A DNA stretch of 57,752 nucleotides from Streptomyces chryseus (GTDB lineage: Bacteria > Actinomycetota > Actinomycetes > Streptomycetales > Streptomycetaceae), in assembly GCF_014650755.1 (NCBI RefSeq), contig NZ_BMVO01000032.1:1-57752 (forward strand). Direction: 5' to 3'. Every line of letters begins with the position of its first letter. Position 1 is the first letter of the stretch. Made by a program: the position numbers and the translations under genes. Shown here one piece after another: positions 32,522 through 41,346 of this stretch. The notes beneath the pieces are model-generated. The model worked only from the letters and a program-made list of their open reading frames with translations, was not told where the DNA came from and made no database searches.

Positions 32522-34174
32522 ATGGGGAGCGCAGGCACCGTCGCGGAGCTCGTACAGCGCCAATGGGGCGACCACCGGCCGGGACTGAGATCCGGGAATC
32601 TGGTTCTCAGCCACCACCAGGTCGCCGCGGGCGCCGCCGCGCGGGCCGCGCTCCTCGTGGATCTGCTGCCACGGGGAGCCGAGCCGCACGTCGCCGTGCT
32701 GCTCGACAACACGCCGGAGTACCCGCTGTGGCTCAGTGCGGCGGCCCTCGCGGGGGCCGCCGTCGCCGGCGTCAACCCGACCCGGCGCGGCGCCGAGCTG
32801 GCCCGCGACATCCTGCACACCGACTGCCGGGTGCTGGTCACCGAACGGGCCCACCTGCCGCTGCTCGACGGCCTCGGCCTGCCGGGCGTACGGATCCTGG
32901 TCACCGACACCGACGCGTACGAGCAGCGCCTGCGCGCCTGTGCCGGTGCGACGCCCGGCAGCGCGACCCTCGCCGGCGGCCCCGCTCCCGGCAGCCGCCT
33001 GCTCCTGTACTTCACCTCCGGCTCGACCGGCGCGCCCAAGGCGGCGATCTGCACCCAGGGGCGTCTCGCGGCGGCGGGCGCGTCGCTCGCCGCGCACTTC
33101 CGCGTCCGTCCCGACGACGTGCACTACGTCTGCATGCCCATGTTCCACGGCAACGCGGTGATCGCGGACTGGGCTCCCGCGCTCGCCGGCGGCGCGGGCA
33201 TCGGCCTGCGGCGGCGCTTCTCGGCGTCCCGGTTCCTGGACGACGTACGGGCGTACGGCGCGACGTACTTCACCTACGTGGGCCGGGCCGTCCAGTACCT
33301 GCTCGCCACCCCCGAGCGCCCCGACGACCGGGACCACTCGCTGCGGCTCGGCTTCGGCACGGAGGCGGGCGCGGTCGACGCGGCCCGCTTCGAGGCGCGG
33401 TTCGGGGTGCGCCTCGTCGAGGGGTACGGCTCCTCGGAGGGCGGCGCCGCGATCCGGCGGACCCCGGACACGCCACCCGGCGCCATCGGGCGCGCGGCGC
33501 CCGGGGACGACCTCGCCGTGGTCGACCCGGCGACGGGCGGGGAACGGCCGCCCGGCGTGCTCGACGCGGCGGGCCGCCTCCTGAACGGCTCGGAAGCGAT
33601 AGGCGAGCTGGTCAACCGGGGCCCGAATCCCTTCGAGGGGTACTGGCGCAACGAGGCGGCGGAGGCGGAACGCCGCCGGGGCGGCTGGTATTGGACCGGT
33701 GACCTCTTCTTCCGCGACGCGGCCGGTTTCCTGCACTTCGCGGGCCGTACGGACGACCGCCTGCGGGTGGACAGCGAGAACCTGGCCGCCGCGATGATCG
33801 AGAACATCCTGGCCCGCTGGACGGACGCGGCGGCCGTCGCGGTCTACGCCGTACCGGACCCGGTGGCGGGCGACCAGGTGATGGCGGCGGTCGCGCTGCG
33901 CGAGGGCGCGGCGTTCTCCCCGGCCGCGTTCGCCCGGTTCCTCGCGGCGCAGCCGGATCTGGGCACGAAGATGGCCCCGCGCTTCGTGCGCGTCGTCCCC
34001 CGGATGCCGGTGACGGCGACGAACAAGGTGCACCGGGTGGCCCTGCGCCGCGAGGGGTTCCGCTGCGCCGACCCGGTGTGGTGGGCGCGCGAGCGCGGCG
34101 CGTACGTACCGCTGACCGGGGCCGAGGAGGCGGCGCTGGTGGCGGAGTACGCGGCGCACGGCCGGGCGCTGTGA
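32522..34174 (+). CDS. AMP-binding acyl-CoA synthetase
   Basis: The protein has 550 residues from ATG 32522, 26 nt after the LPMO stop. The ANL superfamily core is present: P-loop LLLYFTSGSTGAPKAA, PMFHGNAV, the A5-type YGSSEGG, the A7-A8 region GWYWTGDLFFRDAAG...GRTDDRLRVDSEN, and the C-terminal Lys in VTATNKVHRVAL. It activates a carboxylic acid as acyl-AMP then acyl-CoA; closest in style to long- or medium-chain fatty-acid CoA ligases of the FadD17 type. The substrate is unknown. Confidence 0.88.
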   Translation: MGSAGTVAELVQRQWGDHRPGLRSGNLVLSHHQVAAGAAARAALLVDLLPRGAEPHVAVLLDNTPEYPLWLSAAALAGAAVAGVNPTRRGAELARDILHTDCRVLVTERAHLPLLDGLGLPGVRILVTDTDAYEQRLRACAGATPGSATLAGGPAPGSRLLLYFTSGSTGAPKAAICTQGRLAAAGASLAAHFRVRPDDVHYVCMPMFHGNAVIADWAPALAGGAGIGLRRRFSASRFLDDVRAYGATYFTYVGRAVQYLLATPERPDDRDHSLRLGFGTEAGAVDAARFEARFGVRLVEGYGSSEGGAAIRRTPDTPPGAIGRAAPGDDLAVVDPATGGERPPGVLDAAGRLLNGSEAIGELVNRGPNPFEGYWRNEAAEAERRRGGWYWTGDLFFRDAAGFLHFAGRTDDRLRVDSENLAAAMIENILARWTDAAAVAVYAVPDPVAGDQVMAAVALREGAAFSPAAFARFLAAQPDLGTKMAPRFVRVVPRMPVTATNKVHRVALRREGFRCADPVWWARERGAYVPLTGAEEAALVAEYAAHGRAL

Positions 34175-34223
34175 CCCGGATCACGGGAAGCGGCACGCGA
34201 AGGGAGGCGGGCGGGGGAACGGA

Positions 34224-34251
34224 AAAGACCCCCGCTTCCGCGAGGGTCTTT
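34224..34251. terminator. Terminator between the ligase gene and tRNA-Lys
   Basis: AAAGACCCCCGC (34224-34235) pairs with GCGAGGGTCTTT (34240-34251) with one mismatch around a TTCC tetraloop. Both sides carry an A/T run, so it can serve the rightward ligase transcript and the leftward tRNA. Confidence 0.85.
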
Positions 34252-34257
34252 CGTCTG

Positions 34258-34331
34258 TGCGCCGCCAGGGACTCGAACCCCGGACCCGCTGATTAAGAGT
34301 CAGCTGCTCTAACCAACTGAGCTAGCGGCGC
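34258..34331 (-). tRNA. tRNA-Lys (anticodon CUU), second copy
   Basis: 74 nt, identical to the copy at 28948-29021. The TGTGCGCCGCC junction and the preceding terminator style are shared with the fragment at 47633, implying that all three derive from one duplicated tRNA-terminator module. Confidence 0.97.
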
Positions 34332-34391
34332 TTGACTCGTAAATAGTACCTGGTCCGCGGGGGTGCCTCGCACCACGGCCGGTGACCGTCG

Positions 34392-35150
34392 TCACAGGGC
34401 CAGCGACAGCACCACCGGAGCAGCCCTGCGGTTCAGGGTGTCCGCCGCCGAGCGCAGCCGGTGCGCGTGCTCCACCGGCAGGGACAGGGCCAGGCAGCCC
34501 ACCGAGGAGCCGGCCGTGAGCGGCACGGCCGCGCAGACCGTGCCCACCGCGTACTCCTGGAGGTCGAGCACCGGCACCGTGGGCGGCTGGCTGTCCAGCG
34601 TGGAGAACAGGACCCGCTCGTTGGTGATCGTCTTCGAGGTGAGCCGGGCGGTCTTGTGGCGGGAGAGGTGGTCCCGGCGGCCGTCCTGGTCGAGCTGGGT
34701 GAGCAGGCACTTGCCGATCGCGCTGGCGTGCGCCGCCGACCTGAAGTCGACCCACTCGTTGACCCTGGGTGTGCGCGGGCCCTCGGCGATCTGCGTCACC
34801 TTGATCTCGCCGTCGATGTAACGGCTGATGTAGATCGCCGCGCCCACCGTGTCCCGCAGCTCGTCGAGGGTCTGCTGGAGCTTGGCCTGCAGGGCCTCGC
34901 GCCGGGTGGAGCCCGACCCGAGCAGGACGAGCGAGTCGCCGACGACGTACGCGCCGTCCCCCACCTGCTCCACGTACCCCTCGCGGCGCAGCATCAGCAG
35001 CAGGGAGGTCAGGTGGGCGGTCGGGAGTCCGGTCTCACGGGCGATCTGGACATCGGTCACACCGCCGCCGTGCTTGGAGACCGTCTCCAGTACACGCAGG
35101 GCGTACTGCACCGAGTGGAACGGTGCGGTCGGCTCCGGCTTCAGCGCCAC
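34392..35150 (-). CDS. IclR family transcriptional regulator
   Basis: The protein has 252 residues from ATG 35150. The N-terminal winged helix is SVQYALRVLETVSKHGGGVTD, QIARETGLPTAHLTSLLLML; the effector domain includes INVGRAAxx-like SAAHASAIGKCLLTQL and VCAAVPLTAGSSVGCLALSL. IclR proteins usually sense small carboxylates and control the adjacent catabolic genes. It lies downstream of, and co-oriented with, the ehu genes, so it is a candidate regulator of the importer and the DUF3830/amidase/isomerase cluster. Confidence 0.9.
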   Translation of the reverse strand: MALKPEPTAPFHSVQYALRVLETVSKHGGGVTDVQIARETGLPTAHLTSLLLMLRREGYVEQVGDGAYVVGDSLVLLGSGSTRREALQAKLQQTLDELRDTVGAAIYISRYIDGEIKVTQIAEGPRTPRVNEWVDFRSAAHASAIGKCLLTQLDQDGRRDHLSRHKTARLTSKTITNERVLFSTLDSQPPTVPVLDLQEYAVGTVCAAVPLTAGSSVGCLALSLPVEHAHRLRSAADTLNRRAAPVVLSLAL

Positions 35151-35316
35151 GGTTTCCCCCTACCAGGTTGTGACCGCTTGCATCCGTTCCACGATAGCTG
35201 CCAAGAACCCCTTGTGGGGCCGCTGTTGACGACAATGTGGCGCGCCCCGGCGACGTGCGCCGGGACGCGCCGCCCGCGCATATGTCAGGGGCAGGATCTT
35301 CGGGCGGAAGGAGAGG
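35151..35316. other. Gap between ehuA and the IclR gene
   Basis: 166 bp carrying the leftward IclR promoter. No clear terminator for the ehu operon is visible. ACGGATGCA (minus strand, near 35180-35190) resembles the ACGGATTGCA within the direct repeats at 41272-41291 with a one-base gap; this is only suggestive. Confidence 0.4.
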
Positions 35317-36072
35317 TCAGAGCACCGCGCCCAGGAACTCGCGCGTACGTTCGTGCTCCGGATCGCTGAAGATCTTCTCGGGGGAGCCGGACTCGATGAC
35401 CCGCCCCGCGTCGAACATCAACACGTCGTCCGAGATGTCCCGCGCGAAGTTCATCTCGTGCGTGACGCAGAGCATGGTGATGTCCGTCGTACGGGCGATG
35501 TCACGCAGTACGTCGAGAACGCCCGCCACCAGCTCCGGGTCCAGCGCCGACGTCACCTCGTCCAGGAGCAGCACCTGCGGACGCATCGCCAGTGCCCGGG
35601 CGATGGCGACCCGCTGCTGCTGGCCGCCGGAGAGCTGGGTGGGCCGCATGTCCTGCTTGTCGCCGAGCCCGACCAGGTCCAGCAGGCCCTTGGCGCGCTC
35701 GGCGGCCTCGTCCTTCGACATGCCGAGGACCCGCACCGGCGCCTCGGTGACATTGCGCAGGACGTTCATATGGGGGAAGAGGTTGAACTGCTGGAACACC
35801 ATGCCGATGTTCTTGCGGACCTCGCGGACCTCCTTCTCGTCCGCCGGGAACAGCCGGCCGCCGTTCACGCTGATCACCCCCTCGTCGGGCTTCACCAGGG
35901 TCATCAGCAGCCGCAGGATCGTGGTCTTGCCGGACCCGGACGGCCCGATGAGGGTCACGTGCTTCCCGGTCTCGACCGAGAAGCAGAGGTTGTCCAGGAC
36001 GGTGTTGTCGCCGAACCGCTTGGTGACGTTGTCGAAACGGATCAGCTCGTGGGGGGTCGGGTCAGCGGACAA
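35317..36072 (-). CDS. ehuA: Polar amino acid/ectoine-type ABC transporter ATPase (EhuA-like)
   Basis: The protein has 251 residues. Walker A is GPSGSGKTT, Q-loop VFQQFNLFPHM, signature LSGGQQQRVAIARAL, Walker B VLLLDEVTSALDP and H-loop VTHEMNFARD, as in GlnQ/HisP-type ATPases. Start ATG 36072 lies 11 nt inside the upstream permease gene. It is the last gene of the four-gene importer operon. Confidence 0.87.
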   Translation of the reverse strand: MSADPTPHELIRFDNVTKRFGDNTVLDNLCFSVETGKHVTLIGPSGSGKTTILRLLMTLVKPDEGVISVNGGRLFPADEKEVREVRKNIGMVFQQFNLFPHMNVLRNVTEAPVRVLGMSKDEAAERAKGLLDLVGLGDKQDMRPTQLSGGQQQRVAIARALAMRPQVLLLDEVTSALDPELVAGVLDVLRDIARTTDITMLCVTHEMNFARDISDDVLMFDAGRVIESGSPEKIFSDPEHERTREFLGAVL

Positions 36073-36712
36073 GACGACGCTCCAGGGCTCGCATGAGAAG
36101 AGAAGCCGGGTAGGCGATGAGGATGAAGGCGACGCCGACGACGGTCAGCGGCTCGGCGTACTGGAAGGTCTGCGCGCTCGCCAGCCGGGCCTGCTGGAGC
36201 ATCTCCAGTACGCCGATGGCCATGAGCAGCGGAGTGTCCTTCAGCATCGAGATCACGTAGTTGCCCAGAGCGGGCACGATCCGCCGGATCGCCTGCGGCA
36301 GGATCACCGCGAACCAGGTGCGCGGAACCGGCAGGCTGAGCGCCGTCGCCGCCTCCCACTGCCCGGCCGGAACGGCGTCGATGCCGGCCCGGTAGACCTG
36401 CGCGGTGTACGTCGAGTAGTGCAGCCCGATCGCGAGGGTGCCGGTGGTCAGCGCCGAGGCCTGCACGCCCCACTCCGGCAGGACGAAGTAGAAGAAGAAC
36501 AGCTGCACCAGCAGCGGAGTGTTGCGGATGAACTCGGTGACGGCGTTCACCGGCCAGCGGACCCAGCGCGGCCCGCGGTATCCGATCGCCCAGACCAGGC
36601 CGAGCGTGAACGACAGCAGCGAGCCGAGCACCAGCACCTGGAGCGTGACGAGCAGGCCGTCCCAGAACGTCGGCATGAAGTCCGTGACGGCGGACCAGTC
36701 CCAGTGGTTCAT
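36062..36712 (-). CDS. ehuD: ABC transporter permease (EhuD-like)
   Basis: The protein has 216 residues from ATG 36712, ATGA overlap with ehuC. It is a HisM/GlnP-type permease with about five membrane segments: FWDGLLVTLQVLVLGSLLSF first, the family sequence EFIRNTPLLVQLFFFYFVLP, and the EAA loop AGQWEAATALSLPVPRTWFAVILPQ. It forms the channel with EhuC. Confidence 0.87.
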   Translation of the reverse strand: MNHWDWSAVTDFMPTFWDGLLVTLQVLVLGSLLSFTLGLVWAIGYRGPRWVRWPVNAVTEFIRNTPLLVQLFFFYFVLPEWGVQASALTTGTLAIGLHYSTYTAQVYRAGIDAVPAGQWEAATALSLPVPRTWFAVILPQAIRRIVPALGNYVISMLKDTPLLMAIGVLEMLQQARLASAQTFQYAEPLTVVGVAFILIAYPASLLMRALERRLVR

Positions 36713-37392
36713 CGTGCCCCTCCGGCTCCGGCGGCCCCGGCGGTGATCCCGACGCCGGCCTTGGTCCTGCGTTCGAGCACCCGCATGCCGCGGGTGAGGA
36801 CGAAGGCGATCACGAAGTAGACGACCAGGGTCACCGAGTAGATCTCGACGCTCTCCTGGGTCGCCAGGCGCACCAGGTAGGCGGCGAACGACGTGTCGGC
36901 CACTCCGAGCAGCGACACCAGCGCCGTGCCCTTGAGCAGCTCGATCAGCAGGTTGTTGAAGGGCGGGATCATCTCGGGCACCGCCTGTGGCAGCAGGACC
37001 AGCCGCATCCGCTGCCAGGGGGTGAAGCTGAGCGCCACGCCCGCCTCGCGCTGCGCGGGTGCCACCGCGTTCAGCGCGCCGCGCACCACCTCGGCGCCGT
37101 ACGCCCCGTACGAGAGTCCCAGCGCCAGGACGGCCGCCCACATCGGGACGAGCGCCCAGCCGAAGAGGCCCGGCATCACGAAGAACAGCCAGAACATCAG
37201 CACCAGCGCCGACGTGCCGCGGAAGACCTCCGTGTAGAAGCCCGCCAGGAAGCGGACGACGCGTGAGTGGTGGGTACGGGCGATGCCGATGCCGAAGGCC
37301 ACGAGCGTGGCCAGCGCGGCGCTGTACACCGTCAGCTGGATCGTGATCCAGATGCCGGGGAGTATCCAGTGCGTCCACAGTCCGGCTGTCAT
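36709..37392 (-). CDS. ehuC: ABC transporter permease (EhuC-like)
   Basis: The protein has 227 residues from ATG 37392, ATGA overlap with ehuB. It is a HisM-type permease: ILPGIWITIQLTVYSAALATLV, FYTEVFRGTSALVLMFWLFF (in place of the usual RxTPxLxQ), and EAA loop AQREAGVALSFTPWQRMRLVLLPQ. The family pair EhuC/EhuD transports ectoines in Sinorhizobium; the substrate here may differ. Confidence 0.87.
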   Translation of the reverse strand: MTAGLWTHWILPGIWITIQLTVYSAALATLVAFGIGIARTHHSRVVRFLAGFYTEVFRGTSALVLMFWLFFVMPGLFGWALVPMWAAVLALGLSYGAYGAEVVRGALNAVAPAQREAGVALSFTPWQRMRLVLLPQAVPEMIPPFNNLLIELLKGTALVSLLGVADTSFAAYLVRLATQESVEIYSVTLVVYFVIAFVLTRGMRVLERRTKAGVGITAGAAGAGGAR

Positions 37393-38291
37393 GCGCACAG
37401 CTCCTCTGCGGTCATCGTGGTCATCTCCGCCTCGGTGAAGCCGAACGGCCGCAGGATCCGCAGCAGTTCGCCGCTCTTCTTCATCCGGTGGATCTCCACG
37501 TTGAAGGCGTCGCGCAGCTCCGCGTCGCCGAGACGGAAGGCGAAGCCGCCGCCGTCCACCTTCTTCCTGCCGTCCACGAGCGGCGCGAAGGGCTTCGTCG
37601 CCTCGGCCTTCGTGCTCTTTTTCACCACGCCCCGGCCGGTCAGGGCCGTGCCGGCGAAGACGTCGACCCGACCGGACTCCACCGCGTTCAGGCCCGCCAC
37701 CGGGTCCTGGAAGATGGCTATCTCCCCGCGCGGGATCCCCGCGGCCACCGCGTAGTCGAGCTCGGCGTACCCGGCGCCGGTGGCTATCCTCGCCTTCGCC
37801 CCGACGACGTCCTGGTACGAGTGGAGCTTCTTCGGGTTGCCCTTGCGCACGATGAACGCGTCGAGCATCTGGTACTCGGGATCCGCGAACAGGACCTGCG
37901 CGCAGCGTTCCTTGTTGATGTACATCCCGGCGGAGACCACGTCGAACTGCTGCGACTGCAGGCCGGGGATCAGCGAGGAGAAGTCGGTGGGGGAAGGCTG
38001 CACCTTCGGCACGCCCAGCCGCTTGAAGATGACCTTGGCCAGTTCCACCGCCTCGCCGGTGAACTCGCCCTGCTCGTCGATGTACCCGTACGGAGCCTCG
38101 CCGGCGATGCCGAGCCGGACCGTGCCCTGTGATCTGAGGCGGGCGAGCGTGTCGCCCGACGGGACCTTGGCGCAGCCCGCCGCGCCGAGCGCCCCCGCGG
38201 CGCCCAGCGCGGCCGTGCCGAACAGAAGCGAGCGCCGGCGTATGGAAGGTCTTGTGGTGCTGCCTGAGTCGTTCCCTGGTGGTGGAGCCAT
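37389..38291 (-). CDS. ehuB: ABC transporter substrate-binding lipoprotein (EhuB-like)
   Basis: The protein has 300 residues from ATG 38291; an in-frame ATG at 38324 is the alternative and neither has a clear ribosome binding site. The signal combines a twin-arginine motif (IRRRSLLFGTAAL) with a lipobox (GAAGC, Cys about 40). The family 3 solute-binding fold includes VRLGIAGEAPYGYIDEQGEF and LIPGLQSQQFDVVSAGMYI, with ERCAQVLFADP, the region that defines EhuB. It is the first gene of ehuBCDA and divergent from the DUF3830 gene. Ectoine is the family default, but no ectoine hydrolase (EutD/DoeA) is nearby. Confidence 0.85.
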   Translation of the reverse strand: MAPPPGNDSGSTTRPSIRRRSLLFGTAALGAAGALGAAGCAKVPSGDTLARLRSQGTVRLGIAGEAPYGYIDEQGEFTGEAVELAKVIFKRLGVPKVQPSPTDFSSLIPGLQSQQFDVVSAGMYINKERCAQVLFADPEYQMLDAFIVRKGNPKKLHSYQDVVGAKARIATGAGYAELDYAVAAGIPRGEIAIFQDPVAGLNAVESGRVDVFAGTALTGRGVVKKSTKAEATKPFAPLVDGRKKVDGGGFAFRLGDAELRDAFNVEIHRMKKSGELLRILRPFGFTEAEMTTMTAEELCA

Positions 38292-38397
38292 GGGCGCGCG
38301 GCTACCCCACTCCAGCCCGGGCATGCCGACGAATTCCGGCCCATGTCACGGCGGGAGGACCGGGGTGCGCCCTTGACCCCGTGGGGACCATGAGGAG

Positions 38398-38910
38398 ATG
38401 ACCGACCGATTCGTGGACGTATCGCTCGACAAGCGTGGTGTGCGCTGCACCGCGAAACTCCTCGACGACCGGGCGCCGGTCACCTGCGAGGCGGTGTGGC
38501 GGGCGCTCCCCCTGGGCGGCGACGTCTACCACGCGAAGTACGCCCGCAACGAGATCTACGCCCTGGTCGCTCCCTTCGCGGAGCGGGAGCCGCCGCTGGA
38601 GAACCCCACCGTCACGCCCATCCCGGGCGACCTGTGCTACTTCGCGTTCTCCGGCACCCAGTTGGGCACGGCCTCCCACGGCTACGGCCCCGCGCCCGCC
38701 CTCGACGCCGGCCGGGGCGTCGTCGACCTCGCCCTCTTCTACGAGCGCAACAACCTGCTGCTCAACGGCGACACCGGCTGGGTCCCCGGCATCGTCTGGG
38801 GCACGGTCGTCGACGGCCTCGACCGCATGGCGCAGGCATGCCAGGACCTGTGGCGCGCGGGCGCGCTCGGGGAGACCCTGACGTTCACGCGCGGCCGGGC
38901 ACCGGACTGA
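38398..38910 (+). CDS. DUF3830 (cyclophilin-like fold) protein
   Basis: The protein has 170 residues from ATG 38398 (GAGGAG directly upstream). DUF3830 features include the cyclophilin-like core: CEAVWRALPLGGDVYHAKYA, RNEIYALVAPF, PGDLCYFAFSG and FYERNNLLLNGDTGWVPG. The function is unknown. It is recurrently linked with amidases, hydroxyacid dehydrogenases and maleate isomerase-like proteins in catabolic clusters, as here. It is divergent from ehuB (106-bp promoter gap) and its 3' end overlaps the convergent amidase gene by 26 nt. Confidence 0.85.
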   Translation: MTDRFVDVSLDKRGVRCTAKLLDDRAPVTCEAVWRALPLGGDVYHAKYARNEIYALVAPFAEREPPLENPTVTPIPGDLCYFAFSGTQLGTASHGYGPAPALDAGRGVVDLALFYERNNLLLNGDTGWVPGIVWGTVVDGLDRMAQACQDLWRAGALGETLTFTRGRAPD

Positions 38911-40288
38911 ACACCGCCGCCCCCGCCCCGTACAGCGCGTGCGCCGCGCGCAGCACCAGGTCGTCCCGGTGGCGGGCGGCCACCAGTTGCAGACCGACGG
39001 GAAGGCCGCCGGCGTCCAGGCCGCAGGGCACCGTGGCGGCGGGCTGCTGGGTGAGGTTGAAGGGGTACGTGAACGGGGTCCAGCCCGTCCAGCGGCGGTG
39101 CCCCGACCCCCGCGGCACCTCGGCGCCCGCCTCGAAGGCGGTCACCGGCAGGGTCGGCGTGAGCAGCAGGTCGTACGTCGCGTGGAACCGGCCCATGCGG
39201 CGGCCCAGGTCCATCCGGGCGTCGACCGCCGCCAGGTAGTCCAGGGCGCTGTACCGGGCGCCCCGGGCGGAGATCTCCCGCAGGCCCGGGTCCAGCAGCT
39301 CCCGCTGCCGCGCGCCGAAGTGCTGCACCAGCCGTGCGGCGCCGCTGAACCACAGCGTGTGGAACGCCTCCACCGGGTCCGCGAAGTCGGGGTCGGCCTC
39401 CTCGACGTACGCGCCGAGTCCGGCGAGCCGCTCCACCGCCGCGTGGACCGCCGCCGCCACGTCGGGGCGCACCGCCACCTGCCCGCCGAAGGACGCCGAG
39501 TACGCGACCCGCAGGCCCTTCACCCCGCCGTCGAGAGCGGCGGTCATGCTGCCGCCGGGGGCCAGCTGGGACCAGTCGCGCCAGTCGGGGCCGCTGATGA
39601 CGTCCATCAGCAGCGCCGCGTCCGCCGCGTCCCGCGTCATCGGCCCCACGTGGGCGAGCGTCCCGAAGGGGCTGGAGGGGTACAGCGGCACCCGGCCGTA
39701 CGTCGGCTTCAGCCCGAAGATCCCGCAGAACGACGCCGGGATGCGGACCGAGCCCCCGCCGTCCGTGCCGAGCGACAGCGGCCCCGCCCCGTACGCCACG
39801 GCCGCCGCGCTGCCGCCGCTGGAGCCGCCCGCCGTGCGCGCGGGGTCGTACGGATTGCCGGTCGCTCCGGACAGCGGCGAATCGGTGACGCCCTTCCAGC
39901 CGAACTCCGGTGTGGTCGTCTTGCCGAGGAACACCGCGCCGTGCTCCCGCAGCCGCGCGACGGAGGGTGCGTCCTCGTCCCACCGCGCTGCCGGCCATAC
40001 GGTCCTGGAGCCCCGCAGCGTCGGCCCGCCCCGCATCAGCAGCAGGTCCTTCACCGACACCGGCACCCCGTCGACCAGCCCCCGCGGCTCCTTCTCGCGC
40101 CATCGCTCGGCGGACGCCTCCGCCTGCGCGAGGGCCTGATGGGCGTCGACCCGGACGAACGCGTTGACGAGCGGCTCCGCGGCTTCGATCCGGGCCAGGG
40201 CGGCGCGGGTCGCGTCGACGGGAGTGAACTCACCCTTCTCGTACCCGGCCAGCAGTTGACGGGCGGTCAGTGCGCTCAGGTCAGTCAT
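38885..40288 (-). CDS. Amidase signature enzyme
   Basis: The protein has 467 residues from ATG 40288. The Ser-cis-Ser-Lys triad is visible: Lys in VPVSVKDLLLMRGG, the cis-Ser/nucleophile block RTAGGSSGGSAAAVAYG and LGTDGGGSVRIPASFCG. It would hydrolyse an amide, carbamate or ureido bond in the cytoplasm. It is cotranscribed with the dehydrogenase (8-nt overlap). With the importer nearby, an imported amide-containing compound is a reasonable substrate class; identity unknown. Confidence 0.9.
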   Translation of the reverse strand: MTDLSALTARQLLAGYEKGEFTPVDATRAALARIEAAEPLVNAFVRVDAHQALAQAEASAERWREKEPRGLVDGVPVSVKDLLLMRGGPTLRGSRTVWPAARWDEDAPSVARLREHGAVFLGKTTTPEFGWKGVTDSPLSGATGNPYDPARTAGGSSGGSAAAVAYGAGPLSLGTDGGGSVRIPASFCGIFGLKPTYGRVPLYPSSPFGTLAHVGPMTRDAADAALLMDVISGPDWRDWSQLAPGGSMTAALDGGVKGLRVAYSASFGGQVAVRPDVAAAVHAAVERLAGLGAYVEEADPDFADPVEAFHTLWFSGAARLVQHFGARQRELLDPGLREISARGARYSALDYLAAVDARMDLGRRMGRFHATYDLLLTPTLPVTAFEAGAEVPRGSGHRRWTGWTPFTYPFNLTQQPAATVPCGLDAGGLPVGLQLVAARHRDDLVLRAAHALYGAGAAVFSPVPGRA

Positions 40289-41240
40289 GACTGGGGACGT
40301 ACCCACGTTTCTTGTCCACCACGTTCGGCAGCGGCTTTCCCGACGCCCACCGTTCGTACAGGTCGACGAACTGCGCACCCAGTTCGTCGCGCCAGCCGAC
40401 GGTGTCGCCGCTCATGTGCGGGGACACCAGCAGCCCGGGCACGTCCCACAGCGGGCTCTGCGGCGTCAGCGGCTCGGCGGCGAACACGTCCAGTGCCGCG
40501 CCCGCGATCCACCGCTTGCGCAGGGCGTCGACGAGGTCGTCCTCGACGACGAGCGGGCCGCGCCCCACGTTGATGAAGCGGGCCGACGGCGGCATGGCGC
40601 CGAAGGCCGCCGCGTCGAACATCCCGCGCGTCGCGTCGGTCAGCGGCGCGGCGCAGATCACCCAGTCGGCGCGTGAGAGCAGCGGGGGCAGGTCCTGGGC
40701 GCCGTGCACGCCGGGGCGCTCGGTGCGCCCGACCAGGGCGGTGACGACCCCCAGGGCCCGCAGCAGCCGGGCGGTCTCCCGCCCGATCGGCCCCGAACCC
40801 ACGACCACCGCCCTGCTGCCCGCCACCCGCTGGGTCTCGCGGTGCTGCCAGCGCCGCTGCCGCTGGAGCTCCAGCGTGCCGGGCAGGTCCTTCGCCATGG
40901 CGACGACCAGGCCCGACACGTACTCCGCGATGGGCAGGTCGAAGATCCCGCGCGCGTTGGTCACCACCGTGTCCGACGCGACCAGCTCGGGACACAGGAG
41001 GTGGTCGACGCCCGCGCTGGCCGTGTGCACCCAGCGCGGCCGGGGGCCCTCGCCCGGCCAGAGGCGGCGTACCGCGTCGGAGGTGAAGTCCCACACCAGC
41101 AGCACGTCGGCCAGGGGCAGTTGACGGGCGAGCGTGGACTCGTCACCGTGCAGGATGCGGGCGCGTCCGGTCAGCCGGCCCAGCCGGGGCGGCGGATCGG
41201 CGTCGAGCACGAGAAGGGTCACTTCGGTCTCTTCGGACAT
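40281..41240 (-). CDS. D-2-hydroxyacid dehydrogenase family protein
   Basis: The protein has 319 residues from ATG 41240, chosen over an upstream ATG (41306) because the family start aligns. NAD-binding loop VVGSGPIGRETARLL (GxGxxG), substrate Arg in INVGRGPLVVEDDL, Glu in ALDVFAAEPLT and catalytic His in LVSPHMSGDT. It reduces a 2-oxoacid or oxidises a D-2-hydroxyacid. It is the first gene of the leftward two-gene operon with the amidase and divergent from the isomerase pair. Confidence 0.9.
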   Translation of the reverse strand: MSEETEVTLLVLDADPPPRLGRLTGRARILHGDESTLARQLPLADVLLVWDFTSDAVRRLWPGEGPRPRWVHTASAGVDHLLCPELVASDTVVTNARGIFDLPIAEYVSGLVVAMAKDLPGTLELQRQRRWQHRETQRVAGSRAVVVGSGPIGRETARLLRALGVVTALVGRTERPGVHGAQDLPPLLSRADWVICAAPLTDATRGMFDAAAFGAMPPSARFINVGRGPLVVEDDLVDALRKRWIAGAALDVFAAEPLTPQSPLWDVPGLLVSPHMSGDTVGWRDELGAQFVDLYERWASGKPLPNVVDKKRGYVPSHD

Positions 41241-41271
41241 GGAGGCGAAACCCCTTCGACACGTCTGACAT

Positions 41272-41291
41272 GTACGGATTGCAGTACGGAT
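41272..41291. promoter_or_regulatory. 12-bp-spaced direct repeat in the divergent dehydrogenase/isomerase promoter
   Basis: GTACGGAT occurs at 41272-41279 and 41284-41291 (ATTGCA between), centred in the 106-bp region between the leftward dehydrogenase start and the rightward TTG start. A one-helical-turn direct repeat is a plausible binding site for a regulator such as the IclR protein. Confidence 0.45.
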
Positions 41292-41346
41292 CGACCACGC
41301 TCGCACCCGAACCCACGGTCGTCAACACAGGCATCTGGGGGCCGCA

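Noticed and set aside
35317..38291. Naming the importer an ectoine transporter with certainty
   Set aside because: Sequence features fit EhuABCD, but ectoine catabolic genes are missing and the neighbours point to another substrate; the symbols are used as family labels only.
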